Shown here in pieces: positions 15,384 to 25,289 of a stretch of 35,506 bases of DNA. The stretch covers positions 1 through 35,506 of the forward strand of contig VAXH01000096.1 of assembly GCA_005883955.1 (NCBI GenBank). The letters are read 5' to 3'. The translations under genes were made by a program, and so were the position numbers. Position 1 is the stretch's first letter. Every line of letters begins with the position of its first letter. Below the pieces are notes generated by a model, which saw only the letters and a program-made list of their open reading frames with translations, was not told the DNA's origin and ran no database searches. This DNA is from Actinomycetota bacterium (lineage in GTDB: Bacteria; Actinomycetota; Thermoleophilia; Gaiellales; Gaiellaceae).

Positions 15384-17896
15384 GAGGCTGGGCTCCGCGA
15401 CCGGACTGCCGCCCCGTCTCCGACGAGCTTTCGGACCTCGGCCGCAGAGGAGAGCTCCAGGGCCTGCTCGGCCAGGTCACGGGCTGCCTCGGTGTCGAGC
15501 TCGCGGACCGCCTGCTTGACCGCTGGGATGGCCGGCGCATTCGCGCTCAACTCGGCGATGCCGAGGCCGACGAGCACGGGAACGGCGACCGGGTCGGAGG
15601 CGAGCTCACCGCAGACACCTGCCCACTTCCCGTGTCCGTTCGCCGCTTCGGCGACGAGCCGAATCAGCCTGAGGACGGACGGGTGCAGGCCGTCGGCCAG
15701 CCCCGCAACCGACGCGTTTCCGCGCTCGGCCGCCATCGTGTACTGGGTCAGGTCGTTCGTCCCGAGCGAGAAGAAGTCGATCTCAGGCGCGAACTGCTCC
15801 GCGCCGAGCGCCGCCGCCGGAACCTCGATCATCACTCCTACGTCGAGTTCCTCGGGTGTCGCTCCCCCTGCCCGTTCGAGCCCGGCGCGGACGTGCTCGA
15901 GCATCGCCTTCGCCTGCCTGTACTCCTCGAGCGTCGCCACCATCGGGAACATCACCTTCAGTGGGTGCTCGGCCGCGGCCCGCAGCACGGCCCGCAGCTG
16001 GGTCTCCAGGAGTTCCGGCTGTTCGAGGGCGAGCCTGATGCCCCGGACGCCGAGGAAAGGGTTCGCCTCGGGCGGTTGCGGCAGGTACGGGAGCGGCTTG
16101 TCCGCGCCGATGTCGAGCGTGCGGAGGATCAGCGGTCTCCCTTCCAGTCCCTCGGCGATGCTCCGGTACGCCGCGTACTGCTCGTCCTCGCTTGGCATCG
16201 AGTCCCGCTCCAGGAACAGGAACTCGGTGCGGAGGAGGCCGACGCCCTCGGCGCCGTTCTCGATCGCGGCCTCGACGTCGACGGGAGAGCCGATGTTTGC
16301 GACGACCTCGATCCGGCGCCCGTCGTGGGTCACCGCCGGCTCGGAGGCGGCGGCACGGGCGCTTCGGGCTGCCTGCTCGCGCTCGGCCGCGCGTCGCTTG
16401 TACTCGGCGGCTAGCTCCGCGTCCGGCTCGATGTGGAGGGTCCCTCCGTCGCCGTCGAGGAGCAGCTCGGTGCCCTCCGGGACGCGCAGCAGCGCCTCGC
16501 CGAGCCCGACCGCCGCCGGGATCCCGAGCGAGCGGGCGAGAATCGCACTGTGCGAGGTCGGGCTGCCGACCGAGGTCGCGAGACCGAGCGCGAGCCCGCG
16601 GTCGAGCGAGGCGGTGTCGGCGGGAGTCAGGTCGGACGCGACCACGATTCCGGGCGCGCTCAGGGTCGCCGAGGTCGCACCACCCGTCAGGGCGGCGACG
16701 ACCTGCCGGGCGACGCCCGTCAGATCCTCGGCGCGGGCCTGCATGTATTCGTCGTCGAGGCCGCGATAGTCGGCTGCGACCGCCTCCGCCGCCTCATGCC
16801 ACGCCTCGGCTGCGTTCTTGCCTTCCTCGAAGATCGCGTGCCGGGCCGGCCCGAGCAGCGCCTCGTCGCCGAGGAAGAGCAGATGGGCGTCGAAGATCGC
16901 CGCGCTGTAGTCGCCGGCGCGAGCCGCGACCGAGTCCCGCGTGGCGCGGATCTCGGTCCGAACCTGCTCGAGTGCCCGCCTCAGCGCCTCCCACTCGGCC
17001 TCGGGGTCGCCGGCCGAGCCCGTCGGAATCTCAGGATCCAGCGGGCGGAAATGGCGCGCGGGCCCGGAGGCGATTCCGGGCGCTCCGGCTAGGCCGGTGA
17101 GCGTCTGGCCCGCATCCGGCAACACGACTGGCGGAGCGGGGGGCGCCGCGGGAGCCGCCGCTGCGGCCTGCTCGTCGAAGTCGCGCTTGGCCAGGGCAGC
17201 TAGGGCGTCGAGTGCCGCCGCCGCCTGCGGCCCGTGCGCGGAAACCAGGATCTCGTGTCCCTGGCGGATGCCGAGCGTGGCCAGCCCGTTGAGGCTGCGC
17301 CCGCTGGCGGGGCCGCGCCCGCTCGTGAGGTTCAGGACCTGGACATTCGCGTCGAAGCCCGCGGCGGTCTGGACGAAGCGCGCGGCCGGGCGAGCATGCA
17401 GGCCGAGCGGGTTTCGGATGTCGAGGCGGAGTGTCAGACCTTCCTCGAGCGGAGTGGACGTCCCAGCTGACGCGGGGGCCGCGGGCTCGCCGGCTCCGAG
17501 CTGCGCGGTCTTTCCCTGCAGCCCGCCGCGGGCCTCCTTCGCGACCTCCGCGAGCGGCTCGCGCAGCCGCGCGGCAACGGCTGCCGCCACTGCTCCCTCC
17601 ACCAGCGGGGCCTCGCAGAGCAGCACCGACTCGCGCTGCTCGGGCGTCAGGAAGTCGAGCGCGGTCTCGGCGCTCAGGACGGCGCTGCCAAGATCCATCA
17701 GCACGAGCACGCCGTCGCCGGAATCGGCCCGGCCGATCGCCTCCATGACGCGGACCGCGTCGGTCCCGAGCGCCCCCTCCTCAGCCAGCCCGCCCGCGAG
17801 CTCGAGCTTGACCTCGGGCCCGGCCATCTCCGCCGCCAGCTCGCGCACGCCCTCGGCCAGCGTGGCGCTGTGCGAGACGATCACGATCCCGACCAC
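15380..17896 (-). CDS. dhaM: DhaM-HPr-enzyme I fusion: complete PEP phosphotransferase for dihydroxyacetone kinase
   Basis: The 838-residue protein fuses three phosphocarriers. Residues 1-125 are the EIIA-Man-like DhaM domain with phospho-His9 (IVIVSHSATLAEG). After an Ala/Pro linker, residues about 152-240 are HPr with NPLGLHARPAARF (His167) and a Ser at the HPr regulatory position (Ser201). After a second Ala/Pro linker, residues about 265-838 are a full-length enzyme I: phospho-His449 in GSPTSHSAILARSLGIPAAVG, PEP-binding LLRTEFLFLERD, GTNDLTQYTMAAER and the catalytic Cys762 in GVCGELASDP. In E. coli DhaM the enzyme I part is truncated; here it is complete, so one protein can carry phosphate from PEP to DhaL-ADP. 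No sugar EII genes are in the window. It lies between glpC (gap 5 nt) and pgsA (4-nt overlap). Confidence 0.93.
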   Translation of the reverse strand: MVGIVIVSHSATLAEGVRELAAEMAGPEVKLELAGGLAEEGALGTDAVRVMEAIGRADSGDGVLVLMDLGSAVLSAETALDFLTPEQRESVLLCEAPLVEGAVAAAVAARLREPLAEVAKEARGGLQGKTAQLGAGEPAAPASAGTSTPLEEGLTLRLDIRNPLGLHARPAARFVQTAAGFDANVQVLNLTSGRGPASGRSLNGLATLGIRQGHEILVSAHGPQAAAALDALAALAKRDFDEQAAAAAPAAPPAPPVVLPDAGQTLTGLAGAPGIASGPARHFRPLDPEIPTGSAGDPEAEWEALRRALEQVRTEIRATRDSVAARAGDYSAAIFDAHLLFLGDEALLGPARHAIFEEGKNAAEAWHEAAEAVAADYRGLDDEYMQARAEDLTGVARQVVAALTGGATSATLSAPGIVVASDLTPADTASLDRGLALGLATSVGSPTSHSAILARSLGIPAAVGLGEALLRVPEGTELLLDGDGGTLHIEPDAELAAEYKRRAAEREQAARSARAAASEPAVTHDGRRIEVVANIGSPVDVEAAIENGAEGVGLLRTEFLFLERDSMPSEDEQYAAYRSIAEGLEGRPLILRTLDIGADKPLPYLPQPPEANPFLGVRGIRLALEQPELLETQLRAVLRAAAEHPLKVMFPMVATLEEYRQAKAMLEHVRAGLERAGGATPEELDVGVMIEVPAAALGAEQFAPEIDFFSLGTNDLTQYTMAAERGNASVAGLADGLHPSVLRLIRLVAEAANGHGKWAGVCGELASDPVAVPVLVGLGIAELSANAPAIPAVKQAVRELDTEAARDLAEQALELSSAAEVRKLVGDGAAVRSRSPAS

Positions 17897-17901
17897 GACG
17901 C

Positions 17902-19113
17902 CTACCCCGCGTCGAGCCCGTAGGCGCGGTGGAGGAGCTCGACCGGGTGGACCGCTTGGATATCCGCGCCGTGCTCGATCTGCCAGCGGCAGGTCTCGCT
18001 GTCGCAGGCGGCGAGGTCACCTTTCGACTCCCGGAGTTGGCCGAAGAGCCGTTCGCCCACCGTCATCGAGATCTCGTACTTCTCCTTCTTGAGCCCGTAC
18101 GTGCCGGCGATGCCGCAGCAGTCGGCATCGAGCTCGATCGCCCGCAGGCCCGGAATCAAGGCGAAGAGATCGAGCGCAGGCTTGCCGATCCCGTGCCCCT
18201 GCTGCTGGCAGGGGGCGTGGTAGGGGACGGTCAGCTCCAGCGGTTTGAAGTCCGTGCGGAGCTCGCCGCGCTGGTGCAGTAGGAGCAGGAACTCACACAG
18301 GTCGTACATCGCCTCGCTGACGACCGCCACGTCGTCGTCCGCCACCTCGAGGATCTCGCGCGCCTCGCGTTTCAGCATCAGCCCGCAGCTGGTCGAGTTG
18401 GAGACGATTGCGCAGCCGTCACGCGCATAGGGCGCGAGGTTCGCGGCCAACCGGCGGACGTAGCCGCGCGCGGCCGGGAAGTTTCCGTTCGACTGGAGCG
18501 GCAGGCCGCAGCAGTCCTGGGGAGGCACGACGACGTGGAAGCCGTTGTGTTCGAGCACCTCGACCGTCATCCGGCCGACCGCCGGCTCGTAGTAGTTGGT
18601 GCCGCAGGCATGGAAGTAGACGATCGTCCGCTCGGCGGCGGGGCTGACGTGTTTTCGCGCCCAGCCCTGGAAAGTTCGTCCCGCGAAGCGTGGGAGCGCG
18701 GCGTCACGGTGAACGCCGAGCAGGCGCTCGCCAAGCCAACGCAACGGGCGGTTCCGCAGCGTCCAGTTCGCCAAGGGGGCAACCGGTGTCCCGAGCCGTC
18801 CGAGCACGCTCGGCCGGGCGATCAGCTGGTTACGGAGCGGGATACCCCGGTCCTCCCAGAGCTGCGCCCGCGCCTGCGAGTTGATCTCCGCGATCTTCAC
18901 TCCCTGCGGACAGACCTGCGTGCAGATCCCGCAACCCGAGCAGTAGTCGAGCGAGACGTCAGGTGAGACGCCGGTACGGCGGAACCGCTCCGCCTGGGGC
19001 CCGACGTACTTCGGGCCGGGAAAGAGCGGCGTCGCCCGCGAGTACGGGCAGAACGACTCGCAGATCGTGCACTTGACGCAGTGGTCGAGGGAGTCGCGTA
19101 CGAGCTCGCTCAT
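17902..19113 (-). CDS. glpC: Anaerobic-type glycerol-3-phosphate dehydrogenase, iron-sulfur subunit C
   Basis: The 403-residue subunit carries electrons from GlpAB to the membrane quinone. Two [4Fe-4S] motifs lie at the N-terminus: C12-x2-C15-x2-C18-x3-C22-P and C58-x2-C61-x2-C64-x3-C68-P. Two CCG domains follow (HACGTNYYEP with QDCCGLPLQ, and YHAPCQQQGHG with DCCGIAGTYG), as in GlpC and succinate-dehydrogenase-like/HdrB proteins. The ATG at 19113 overlaps the glpB stop (ATGA), and the family's N-terminus starts here; a longer frame upstream is only glpB read out of frame. The length matches E. coli GlpC (396). It acts at the inner face of the membrane. Confidence 0.94.
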   Translation of the reverse strand: MSELVRDSLDHCVKCTICESFCPYSRATPLFPGPKYVGPQAERFRRTGVSPDVSLDYCSGCGICTQVCPQGVKIAEINSQARAQLWEDRGIPLRNQLIARPSVLGRLGTPVAPLANWTLRNRPLRWLGERLLGVHRDAALPRFAGRTFQGWARKHVSPAAERTIVYFHACGTNYYEPAVGRMTVEVLEHNGFHVVVPPQDCCGLPLQSNGNFPAARGYVRRLAANLAPYARDGCAIVSNSTSCGLMLKREAREILEVADDDVAVVSEAMYDLCEFLLLLHQRGELRTDFKPLELTVPYHAPCQQQGHGIGKPALDLFALIPGLRAIELDADCCGIAGTYGLKKEKYEISMTVGERLFGQLRESKGDLAACDSETCRWQIEHGADIQAVHPVELLHRAYGLDAG

Positions 19114-20405
19114 GCGGCCTCGAGAATTGCGGAGGCCGCAGCGTATCCCGATCCGAGGCTGAGGCCGTTGCCCGAGCCCTCCCGCCACGGAACGGCACCC
19201 GCGAGAGTCGCCCCCGCCGCATAGAGGTTCTCGTAGACCGGCGCGCCCTCGAGGTTGACCGGGCGTCTGCTGGCGTCGACGGCAACGCCCGCGCGGGAGA
19301 GTGCGTGCTCGTCGAAGTAGTCGGTCGCGAAGCGCGGCTCGTTCTGTCCGGGCAGGCCCGCCAGGGGCAGGTCGAAGACGGGCTCGCGAACCTGACCGGA
19401 GAAATCCAGCTCGAGGCCGGCCGAGGGGAAGCCGCCGGTTGCGAGCACGAACGACCGTGCCCGGTAGGTCAGCGGTCGCCCTGCGTTGTGTGCGACCACG
19501 CCTTCGAGGCGGCCGTTGCTCATCTCGGCGCCGGCGGCCGTGCTCCCGATCACGAGCCGAGCGCCTTGGCGTCGCAGGGCCGAGGTCATTGTCTCCCAGA
19601 CGCGGATGCCCGGAACCGAGGGCGGGAGGGTCGGCACCTCGAACACCTGGTGCCCGAGCCTGGCCTCGAGCTCGCGCCACACCTCCCGAGCGCCTCCGAG
19701 GCCGAGCACGGCCGGAAAGCCGACGAGCTCGCCCGGAACGAGGTTCCGCCCGAGCGCCGCCAGAACCGACTCGCGAAAATCGGCTCGCTCGAACCGCCGG
19801 GCGAAGCCCGCCGAGCTGACGTCGCGCGCCTCGCCGAGCGGCGGCGCCAGCTCGACCACTCGGGTGGTGACGGACGCGTCCCCCGGCACCGGAGCGCGGG
19901 CGACGTTCTCCGCGAGATAAGCGGGGAAGAAGTCCTTCAGTCCGCGAAGCCCGACGAAGACGAAGCGGCCGCCCCGTCGCAGGTCGCCCGCGGCCATGGT
20001 CTCCGGTAACAGTGCGGTCGGCTTCGCGACCCCGATCGCGGTCGGGACGAAGAAGTTCTCGTCGAGGCCGCCGCGGTAGCCGTGGTCGCCCAGGCGCGCC
20101 TTGAACCAGTCCAGACTGTCACCGAGCAGATCGATCGAGAGCTGCCGGTAGGGGTGCTCCGGGTTAGCCGCGGTGAACTCCGGCAGCGCCTGCGCGGGAC
20201 TGCCGACCGGGCCGCCGGCGTAGCCGAGGACGTCGATCGTGGGAGGCGCGATATGAGTCGCGCCGACGCCTTTGGCGAGGACGGCCACCCGCTGTCCCGC
20301 CTCGGCCAGCCGTAGGGCCGCGGTCAGCCCGGCGAGTCCCGCACCGATCACGACCGTGTCGTAGCTGGCCGGCCCAACCAGCGGCTGCGGGCGAGTCGCC
20401 GTCAT
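19110..20405 (-). CDS. glpB: Anaerobic-type glycerol-3-phosphate dehydrogenase, subunit B
   Basis: The 431-residue flavoprotein has the dinucleotide-binding motif VVIGAGLAGLTAALRLAEAGQRVAVLAKG near residues 18-46. The GlpB segment GATHIAPPTIDVLGY follows, and at the C-terminus is GAPVYENLYAAGATLAGA with a Gly-rich FAD loop. E. coli GlpB has 419 residues. It starts within the glpA stop (ATGA at 20402-20405) and ends within the glpC start, so A, B and C should be made in equal amounts. It probably links GlpA to GlpC in the complex. Confidence 0.92.
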   Translation of the reverse strand: MTATRPQPLVGPASYDTVVIGAGLAGLTAALRLAEAGQRVAVLAKGVGATHIAPPTIDVLGYAGGPVGSPAQALPEFTAANPEHPYRQLSIDLLGDSLDWFKARLGDHGYRGGLDENFFVPTAIGVAKPTALLPETMAAGDLRRGGRFVFVGLRGLKDFFPAYLAENVARAPVPGDASVTTRVVELAPPLGEARDVSSAGFARRFERADFRESVLAALGRNLVPGELVGFPAVLGLGGAREVWRELEARLGHQVFEVPTLPPSVPGIRVWETMTSALRRQGARLVIGSTAAGAEMSNGRLEGVVAHNAGRPLTYRARSFVLATGGFPSAGLELDFSGQVREPVFDLPLAGLPGQNEPRFATDYFDEHALSRAGVAVDASRRPVNLEGAPVYENLYAAGATLAGAVPWREGSGNGLSLGSGYAAASAILEAA

Positions 20406-21949
20406 TGGGGCAGGTGCTCGACCGCGAGCAGTCCCTGGAAGATCCAGTCGTCGAGGCGGGCCTGCCGGAACTGGTCGCCGTGCAGGATCGGCTGGACGCC
20501 CTTCCAGCGCTCCTGGAGAAAGTCCAGCAGCGCGGTGTTCGCAGCCCGGTAGTCGAGGTGCTCGAACTCGTGGAGGACGCCGGTCGCCCGGTAGATGCAG
20601 AAACCGCCCTGGCAGGGCCCCATCGCGAGCCGGACCTTCCGGCGGACGTCGTCGAGACCGGTGGGGCGCCCGTGAGCGAGCGCCTCGGTCAGATGACTAC
20701 GCGTGATCAACTCGCACTCGCAGATGATCTCCTCCGAGTTCGGTACCGGCTCCTGGGCACGAACGCGCGCTCCGAGCCAGTAGAAGCGCTCCTCCTCGGA
20801 GCCCGGCAGTGGTTCCTCGTGTGTTCGGCACTCACGAACGACGCCGAGCTTCTCGCAGGCGGCGTCGACCGCATGCTCGGCCATCAGCCGGAAGGTCGTC
20901 GTCTTGCCGCCCGTGATCGTGATGAAGCCCTCGACACCGTCGCGCTTCGCATGGTCGAGCACCGTGTGTGTGCGGCTGACCTCGCGCGTGTCGGCCACGT
21001 CTTCCGGCGTGTAGAGCGGGCGCGCGCCCGCCCAGACCCGGAGCGCGCGAGCCTCGCGGAAGCCGGGAACGAGCTTCTCGCCCTCGTCGAGCATCTCGTC
21101 GATTTCGCCCGGCGTCACCTCGAGCTCGTCCGGGTCGGCGACCCGGACGTCCGTCGTCCCGATCACCGAGACCGTCCGGATCGGGACGATGATGTCGCCG
21201 TCGCTCGGCGGCTTGCAGCGATTGACCACCGTGTTCACCAGCCGGTGGTTCATCGCGATCATGATCCCCTTGCCGGGCAGCACAGTCACCACGCACCCGG
21301 CGAGGCTCGCGATCTGCCCAGCCCAGGCGCCGGAGGCGTTGATGACGAGTTCGGCGCGGATCTCGAGCTCTTCTCCGGTCAGCTCGTTGTTGACCCGCGC
21401 CCCGACCACCTTGCCGTCGTGGACCTCCAGGCCGAGCAGGCGGTGGTAGGGGAGGATCCGCGCCGCATGCTCCGAGGCAGAGCGGGTGCAGGCCGAGACG
21501 AGCTTCCAGGGATCGAGGTTGGCGTCCGGGACGGCGAATGCACGCGTGATGCCCCGGTCGAGACGGGGCTCCCGGCGAAGCACCTCGGCAACCGGGACCT
21601 CGTCGACGGGAACGCCCGTTTCCCGGCACCCCCGCAGGAACTCGTCCCCGAAGGCTGGATCGTCCCACCGCGTCGAGACGAACAGCCCGCCGGTGTCCTC
21701 GATGCAGTCGGCTGCGATGCGGCGCAGGATCGCGTTCTCGACCACGCACTCGCGGGCCGCGACCGGGTCCTTGACGGCGTAGCGCCCGCCCGAGTGCAGG
21801 AGGCCATGGAAGCGGCCGGTCGTCCCGGTGGCCAGGTCGCCGCGCTCGACGAGGACGGTCGAGAAGCCGCGCATGGCCGCGTCGCGCACGACACCGGCCC
21901 CGGTGGAGCCGCCGCCGACGACGAGGACTTCCGTTTCGAGAGTAGGCAC
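20402..21949 (-). CDS. glpA: Anaerobic-type glycerol-3-phosphate dehydrogenase, catalytic subunit A
   Basis: The 515-residue FAD enzyme oxidises glycerol-3-phosphate to dihydroxyacetone phosphate. It opens with VLVVGGGSTGAGVVRDAAMRG (FAD binding) and has GRFHGLLHSGGRYAVKD, the conserved substrate region, and TITGGKTTTFRLMAEH. The C-terminal BFD-like domain has Cys410-x-Cys412 and Cys446-x4-Cys451 (IICECEL...GPCQGGFC), the [2Fe-2S]-type signature that separates GlpA from aerobic GlpD. The GTG at 21949 precedes the strand directly; no clear ribosome site is seen. It is 91 nt downstream of glpK, with a strong hairpin in the gap. Confidence 0.95.
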   Translation of the reverse strand: MPTLETEVLVVGGGSTGAGVVRDAAMRGFSTVLVERGDLATGTTGRFHGLLHSGGRYAVKDPVAARECVVENAILRRIAADCIEDTGGLFVSTRWDDPAFGDEFLRGCRETGVPVDEVPVAEVLRREPRLDRGITRAFAVPDANLDPWKLVSACTRSASEHAARILPYHRLLGLEVHDGKVVGARVNNELTGEELEIRAELVINASGAWAGQIASLAGCVVTVLPGKGIMIAMNHRLVNTVVNRCKPPSDGDIIVPIRTVSVIGTTDVRVADPDELEVTPGEIDEMLDEGEKLVPGFREARALRVWAGARPLYTPEDVADTREVSRTHTVLDHAKRDGVEGFITITGGKTTTFRLMAEHAVDAACEKLGVVRECRTHEEPLPGSEEERFYWLGARVRAQEPVPNSEEIICECELITRSHLTEALAHGRPTGLDDVRRKVRLAMGPCQGGFCIYRATGVLHEFEHLDYRAANTALLDFLQERWKGVQPILHGDQFRQARLDDWIFQGLLAVEHLPQ

Positions 21950-21997
21950 CGCTACAGGCCGCAGTATCGCAGCGGCCCCTGGACCTACCGAGCCGGA

Positions 21998-22027
21998 GAC
22001 CCGGCGCCCGCTCCGGGACGCCGGGTC
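21998..22027 (-). terminator. Hairpin between glpK and glpA
   Basis: GACCCGGCG (21998-22006) and CGCCGGGTC (22019-22027) form a perfect 9-bp stem with a 12-nt loop that can itself pair CCCG with CGGG. No T-run follows on the minus strand. It could reduce read-through into glpABC or protect the glpK end of a processed transcript. Confidence 0.5.
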
Positions 22028-22040
22028 TTCGGGAGATCGT

Positions 22041-23534
22041 CTACGAGTCGAGCCAGTCGAAGGTCCGGGTGACGGCCTTCTTCCAGAGCGCGTACTCCTT
22101 GTCGCGCTCCTGCGGATCCATCTGGGGCTGCCATTCCTTGTCCTTGCCCCAGTTGGCGCGCAGGTCCTCGACCTCCGACCAGAAGCCGACCGCGAGGCCG
22201 GCTGCGTAGGCGGCGCCGAGCGAGGTGGTCTCGGCCACCGTCGGCCGGATCACAGGCACGTCGAGCACGTCGGCCTGGAACTGCATCAACACCTCGTTCT
22301 GGACCATGCCGCCGTCCACCTTCAACGAGGTGAGGTCGACGCCCGAGTCCGTGTTCATCGCCTCCACGACCTCTTTGGTTTGCCAGGCGGTCGCCTCGAG
22401 GGTCGCCCGGGCGATGTGGCCCTTGTTGACGTAGCGGGTGAGCCCGGCGATGACGCCGCGGGCATCGCTTTTCCAGTACGGCGCGAAGAGGCCCGAGAAT
22501 GCCGGCACGAAATAGACGCCGCCGTTGTCGTCGACGGTCTTCGCCAGGGTCTCGACCTCCGGTGCGCTCGAGATCAGGCCCAGGTTGTCCCGGAGCCACT
22601 GCACGAGAGCGCCGGTGATCGCGATCGCCCCTTCGAGGCAGTACACGGCCGGCTGGTCGCCGATCTTGTACGCGAGCGTCGTCAAGAGGCCGCTCTTCGA
22701 CTGCACGATCTCGTTGCCCGTGTTCAGGAGCAGGAAGTTCCCGGTCCCGTAGGTGTTCTTCGCCTCGCCGACCGAGAAGCAGGTCTGGCCGAAGAGCGCC
22801 GCCTGCTGGTCGCCGAGATCGCCCGCGACGGAGATGCCTTCGAGGTCGCCCTTGGCGTCGCCGTAGACCTCGCTCGAGGCCTTGATCTCCGGCAGCATCG
22901 CGCGCGGAACGCCGAGGATGCCGAGGATCTCGTCGTCCCAGTCGAGCGTCTCGAGGCTCATCATCATCGTGCGGCTGGCGTTGGTGACGTCGGTGACGTG
23001 AACGCCGCCGTTGGGGCCGCCGGTCAGCTGCCAGATCACCCAGCTGTCGATGTTGCCGAAGACGATGTCGCCGCTCTCGGCCTGCTCGCGGATCCCGTCG
23101 ACGTTGTCGAGGATCCACTTGATCTTGGGGCCTGAGAAGTACGTCGCGATCGGCAGCCCGGTCTTCGCCCGGAAGCGGTCCTGACCGCCGTCCGCGATCA
23201 GCTCGTTGCAGATCGTGTCGGTGCGGGTGTCCTGCCAGACGATCGCGTTGTAGACGGGACGGCCCGTGGTCTTGTCCCAGACCACGGTCGTCTCACGCTG
23301 GTTGGTCACCCCGACCGCGGCGATGTCCGAAGCCTTGACCTTGTCGAGCCCCGCGCGGATGACCTCCTGCGTGCGCTGCCAGATCTCCATCGCATCGTGC
23401 TCGACCCAGCCCGGCTTCGGGTAGATCTGCTCGTGCTCCTTCTGGTCGACCGAGACAACCTGGCCGCCGTGGTCGAAGACCATGAAGCGGGTGCTGGTCG
23501 TACCCTGGTCAACTGCTGCTGCGTATTGAGCCAT
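22041..23534 (-). CDS. glpK: Glycerol kinase
   Basis: The 497-residue FGGY-family kinase phosphorylates glycerol to sn-glycerol-3-phosphate. The ATP/substrate motif [19 protein letters not shown] opens the protein. [59 protein letters not shown] and the C-terminal [19 protein letters not shown] are all family hallmarks. I placed the start at the ATG 23534 because AAGGAGG lies 5 nt upstream; an ATG at 23567 would add 11 unlikely residues. It is 29 nt after dhaL. It feeds both GlpABC and, through PlsY and PgsA, lipid synthesis. Confidence 0.97.
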   Translation of the reverse strand: MAQYAAAVDQGTTSTRFMVFDHGGQVVSVDQKEHEQIYPKPGWVEHDAMEIWQRTQEVIRAGLDKVKASDIAAVGVTNQRETTVVWDKTTGRPVYNAIVWQDTRTDTICNELIADGGQDRFRAKTGLPIATYFSGPKIKWILDNVDGIREQAESGDIVFGNIDSWVIWQLTGGPNGGVHVTDVTNASRTMMMSLETLDWDDEILGILGVPRAMLPEIKASSEVYGDAKGDLEGISVAGDLGDQQAALFGQTCFSVGEAKNTYGTGNFLLLNTGNEIVQSKSGLLTTLAYKIGDQPAVYCLEGAIAITGALVQWLRDNLGLISSAPEVETLAKTVDDNGGVYFVPAFSGLFAPYWKSDARGVIAGLTRYVNKGHIARATLEATAWQTKEVVEAMNTDSGVDLTSLKVDGGMVQNEVLMQFQADVLDVPVIRPTVAETTSLGAAYAAGLAVGFWSEVEDLRANWGKDKEWQPQMDPQERDKEYALWKKAVTRTFDWLDS

Positions 23535-23563
23535 TCGTCCTCCTTGCTCCTTGCGCTCCGATG

Positions 23564-24253
23564 TCACCCCGTCTGCTCGGGCTCGCCCCAGGTTTCGGCC
23601 GCGGCCTCGAGAAGCAGGTGAGATGAGGTGGCCCCCGGATCCTGGTGCCCCGCGCTTCGCTCACCGAGGTAGCTCGCGCGACCCTTTCTCGCAACCAGCG
23701 GGACCGTGTCCCGCATGCCCTGCCCGGCGGCGTCGGCCGACTGTCTGAGGGCGTCCTCGAAGCTCGCACCGCCGGCGAGTGCGGCCTTGAGAGCGTCCCG
23801 ACCTGGAATCAGGGCGTCGATCATCGTCTTGTCTCCGGGCTCGGCCTTGCCACGGGCCTGGACGCCCGCGATACCCGCCTCGAGCGCGGCGGCCCAGTCG
23901 TCCGGGCTCAGTTCGTCCTTGCCGGCCACCGCCATCCCCATCTGCAGGAACAACGTTCCATAGAGGGGGCCGCCAGCGCCCCCGACCGTCGACACGAGTG
24001 TCATGCCGACGGTCTTCAGGAGGGCACCGATGTCCTGCTCCTCGCCTGCGGCGTCGACCTTGACGAGCACGGCCGACATGCCTCGCTGCATGTTGATCCC
24101 GTGATCCCCGTCTCCGACCGCGGCATCGAGCTGCGTCAGCTGCTCCTTGTTCGCGTCGACCTCGGTCCCGAAAGCGCGGATCCAGCGCAGGACGTCGTCG
24201 TGGCCGAGGCTCATGCGCCTCGACGCCTGCTCGCTCTCGGCCACGTCGACCAT
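23564..24253 (-). CDS. dhaL: Dihydroxyacetone kinase ADP-binding subunit DhaL
   Basis: The 229-residue subunit holds ADP/ATP permanently, is rephosphorylated by DhaM, and passes the phosphate to dihydroxyacetone bound on DhaK. Diagnostic segments are [18 protein letters not shown] (metal-binding Asp residues), [16 protein letters not shown] (nucleotide loop) and [25 protein letters not shown]. It follows dhaK by 7 nt. An ATG at 24214 (MSLGHDD) is a possible alternative start because the first 13 residues are not conserved in the family. Presence of a DhaM partner in the same operon shows the PTS-dependent type rather than the ATP-dependent fused kinase. Confidence 0.95.
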   Translation of the reverse strand: MVDVAESEQASRRMSLGHDDVLRWIRAFGTEVDANKEQLTQLDAAVGDGDHGINMQRGMSAVLVKVDAAGEEQDIGALLKTVGMTLVSTVGGAGGPLYGTLFLQMGMAVAGKDELSPDDWAAALEAGIAGVQARGKAEPGDKTMIDALIPGRDALKAALAGGASFEDALRQSADAAGQGMRDTVPLVARKGRASYLGERSAGHQDPGATSSHLLLEAAAETWGEPEQTG

Positions 24254-24260
24254 CCTTTGC

Positions 24261-25262
24261 CTATGCCGCCCATCTGAGACCGGCGGTCTTGACCGGCGCG
24301 TCCCAGAGGCGGGTCAGCTCGTCATCCAGCTTCAGCAGCGTGATCGAGCACCCCGCCATCTCGAGCGACGTGATGTACGGCCCGATCAGGTTGCGGGTGA
24401 TCGTGATCCCACGCCCGTCCAGGAGCTTCGTCAGGTCGTTGTAGATGACGTAGAGCTCGATCAGCGGCGTGCCGCCCATCCCGTTGACGAACGCGAGCAC
24501 CTGGTCGCCCGACTCGAACGGCAGGTCTTCGACGATCGGGACGGCGAGCTTCTCGACGATCTCGGACGCAGGCGCAAGCTTCATCCGCTCGCGTCCGGGC
24601 TCGCCGTGAATGCCGATCCCGATCTCCATCTCGTCGTCGCCGAGCTCGAAGGTCGGCTTTCCGGCCGCCGGAACGATGCACGAGGTCAACGCCATGCCCA
24701 TGCTGCGTCCGTTGGCGTTCACCTTTCGGCACAGATCCGCCACCTCGGCCAGCGGCCGCCCTTCTTCGGCGGCCGCACCGCAGATCTTCTCCGCCAGCAC
24801 CGTGGTACCGACGCCGCGCCTCCCTGCGGTGTAGAGGCTGTCCTGCACGGCGACGTCGTCGTCGATCACGACGGCCTGGACCTCGATGCTCTCGCCGCCG
24901 GCGAGCTCGGCGGCCATCTCGAAGTTCATCACGTCGCCGGTGTAGTTCTTGACGATGTGAAGGACGCCGGCCCCGCCGTTGACGGCCTTGGTCGCATCGA
25001 GCATCTGATCGGGGGTCGGCGACGTGAACACCTCGCCGGGGCAGGCGGCGTCGAGCATTCCGGGCCCGACGAAGCCGCCGTGCATCGGCTCGTGCCCCGA
25101 GCCACCGCCCGAGACCAGCCCGACCTTGCCCTGCACCGGTGCGTCGGCGCGGACGATCACGTGCGGATTGAACTGGACGCGTACGAGGTCCGCGTGCGCG
25201 GCGGCGATGCCCTGCAGCTCCTCGGTGACGACATCCTCTGGCTTGTTGATCAGCTTCTTCAC
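24261..25262 (-). CDS. dhaK: Dihydroxyacetone kinase substrate-binding subunit DhaK
   Basis: The 333-residue subunit binds dihydroxyacetone covalently as a hemiaminal on a His. That residue is His219 in [14 protein letters not shown], equal to His218 of E. coli Dha[20 protein letters not shown] (GSGHEP at 54-59) and [16 protein letters not shown] are the other substrate-site segments. The GTG start at 25262 has GGAGG at good spacing. It is 27 nt after glpF. No DhaS or DhaR regulator is next to it. Confidence 0.96.
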   Translation of the reverse strand: MKKLINKPEDVVTEELQGIAAAHADLVRVQFNPHVIVRADAPVQGKVGLVSGGGSGHEPMHGGFVGPGMLDAACPGEVFTSPTPDQMLDATKAVNGGAGVLHIVKNYTGDVMNFEMAAELAGGESIEVQAVVIDDDVAVQDSLYTAGRRGVGTTVLAEKICGAAAEEGRPLAEVADLCRKVNANGRSMGMALTSCIVPAAGKPTFELGDDEMEIGIGIHGEPGRERMKLAPASEIVEKLAVPIVEDLPFESGDQVLAFVNGMGGTPLIELYVIYNDLTKLLDGRGITITRNLIGPYITSLEMAGCSITLLKLDDELTRLWDAPVKTAGLRWAA

Positions 25263-25289
25263 GTTGCCTCCGCTCCGGTTGGGTCTCTC

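Noticed and set aside
17902-19680. 592-codon version of glpC
   Set aside because: The first 189 codons are glpB read in another frame; the ATG at 19113 restores the normal GlpC N-terminus with its first Cys cluster.
20405-22072. Long plus-strand reading frame of 555 codons opposite glpA
   Set aside because: It is the antisense of a well-supported flavoprotein gene. The translation is rich in Arg, Asp and Leu in a way typical of GC-skew shadows, and it has no recognisable motif.
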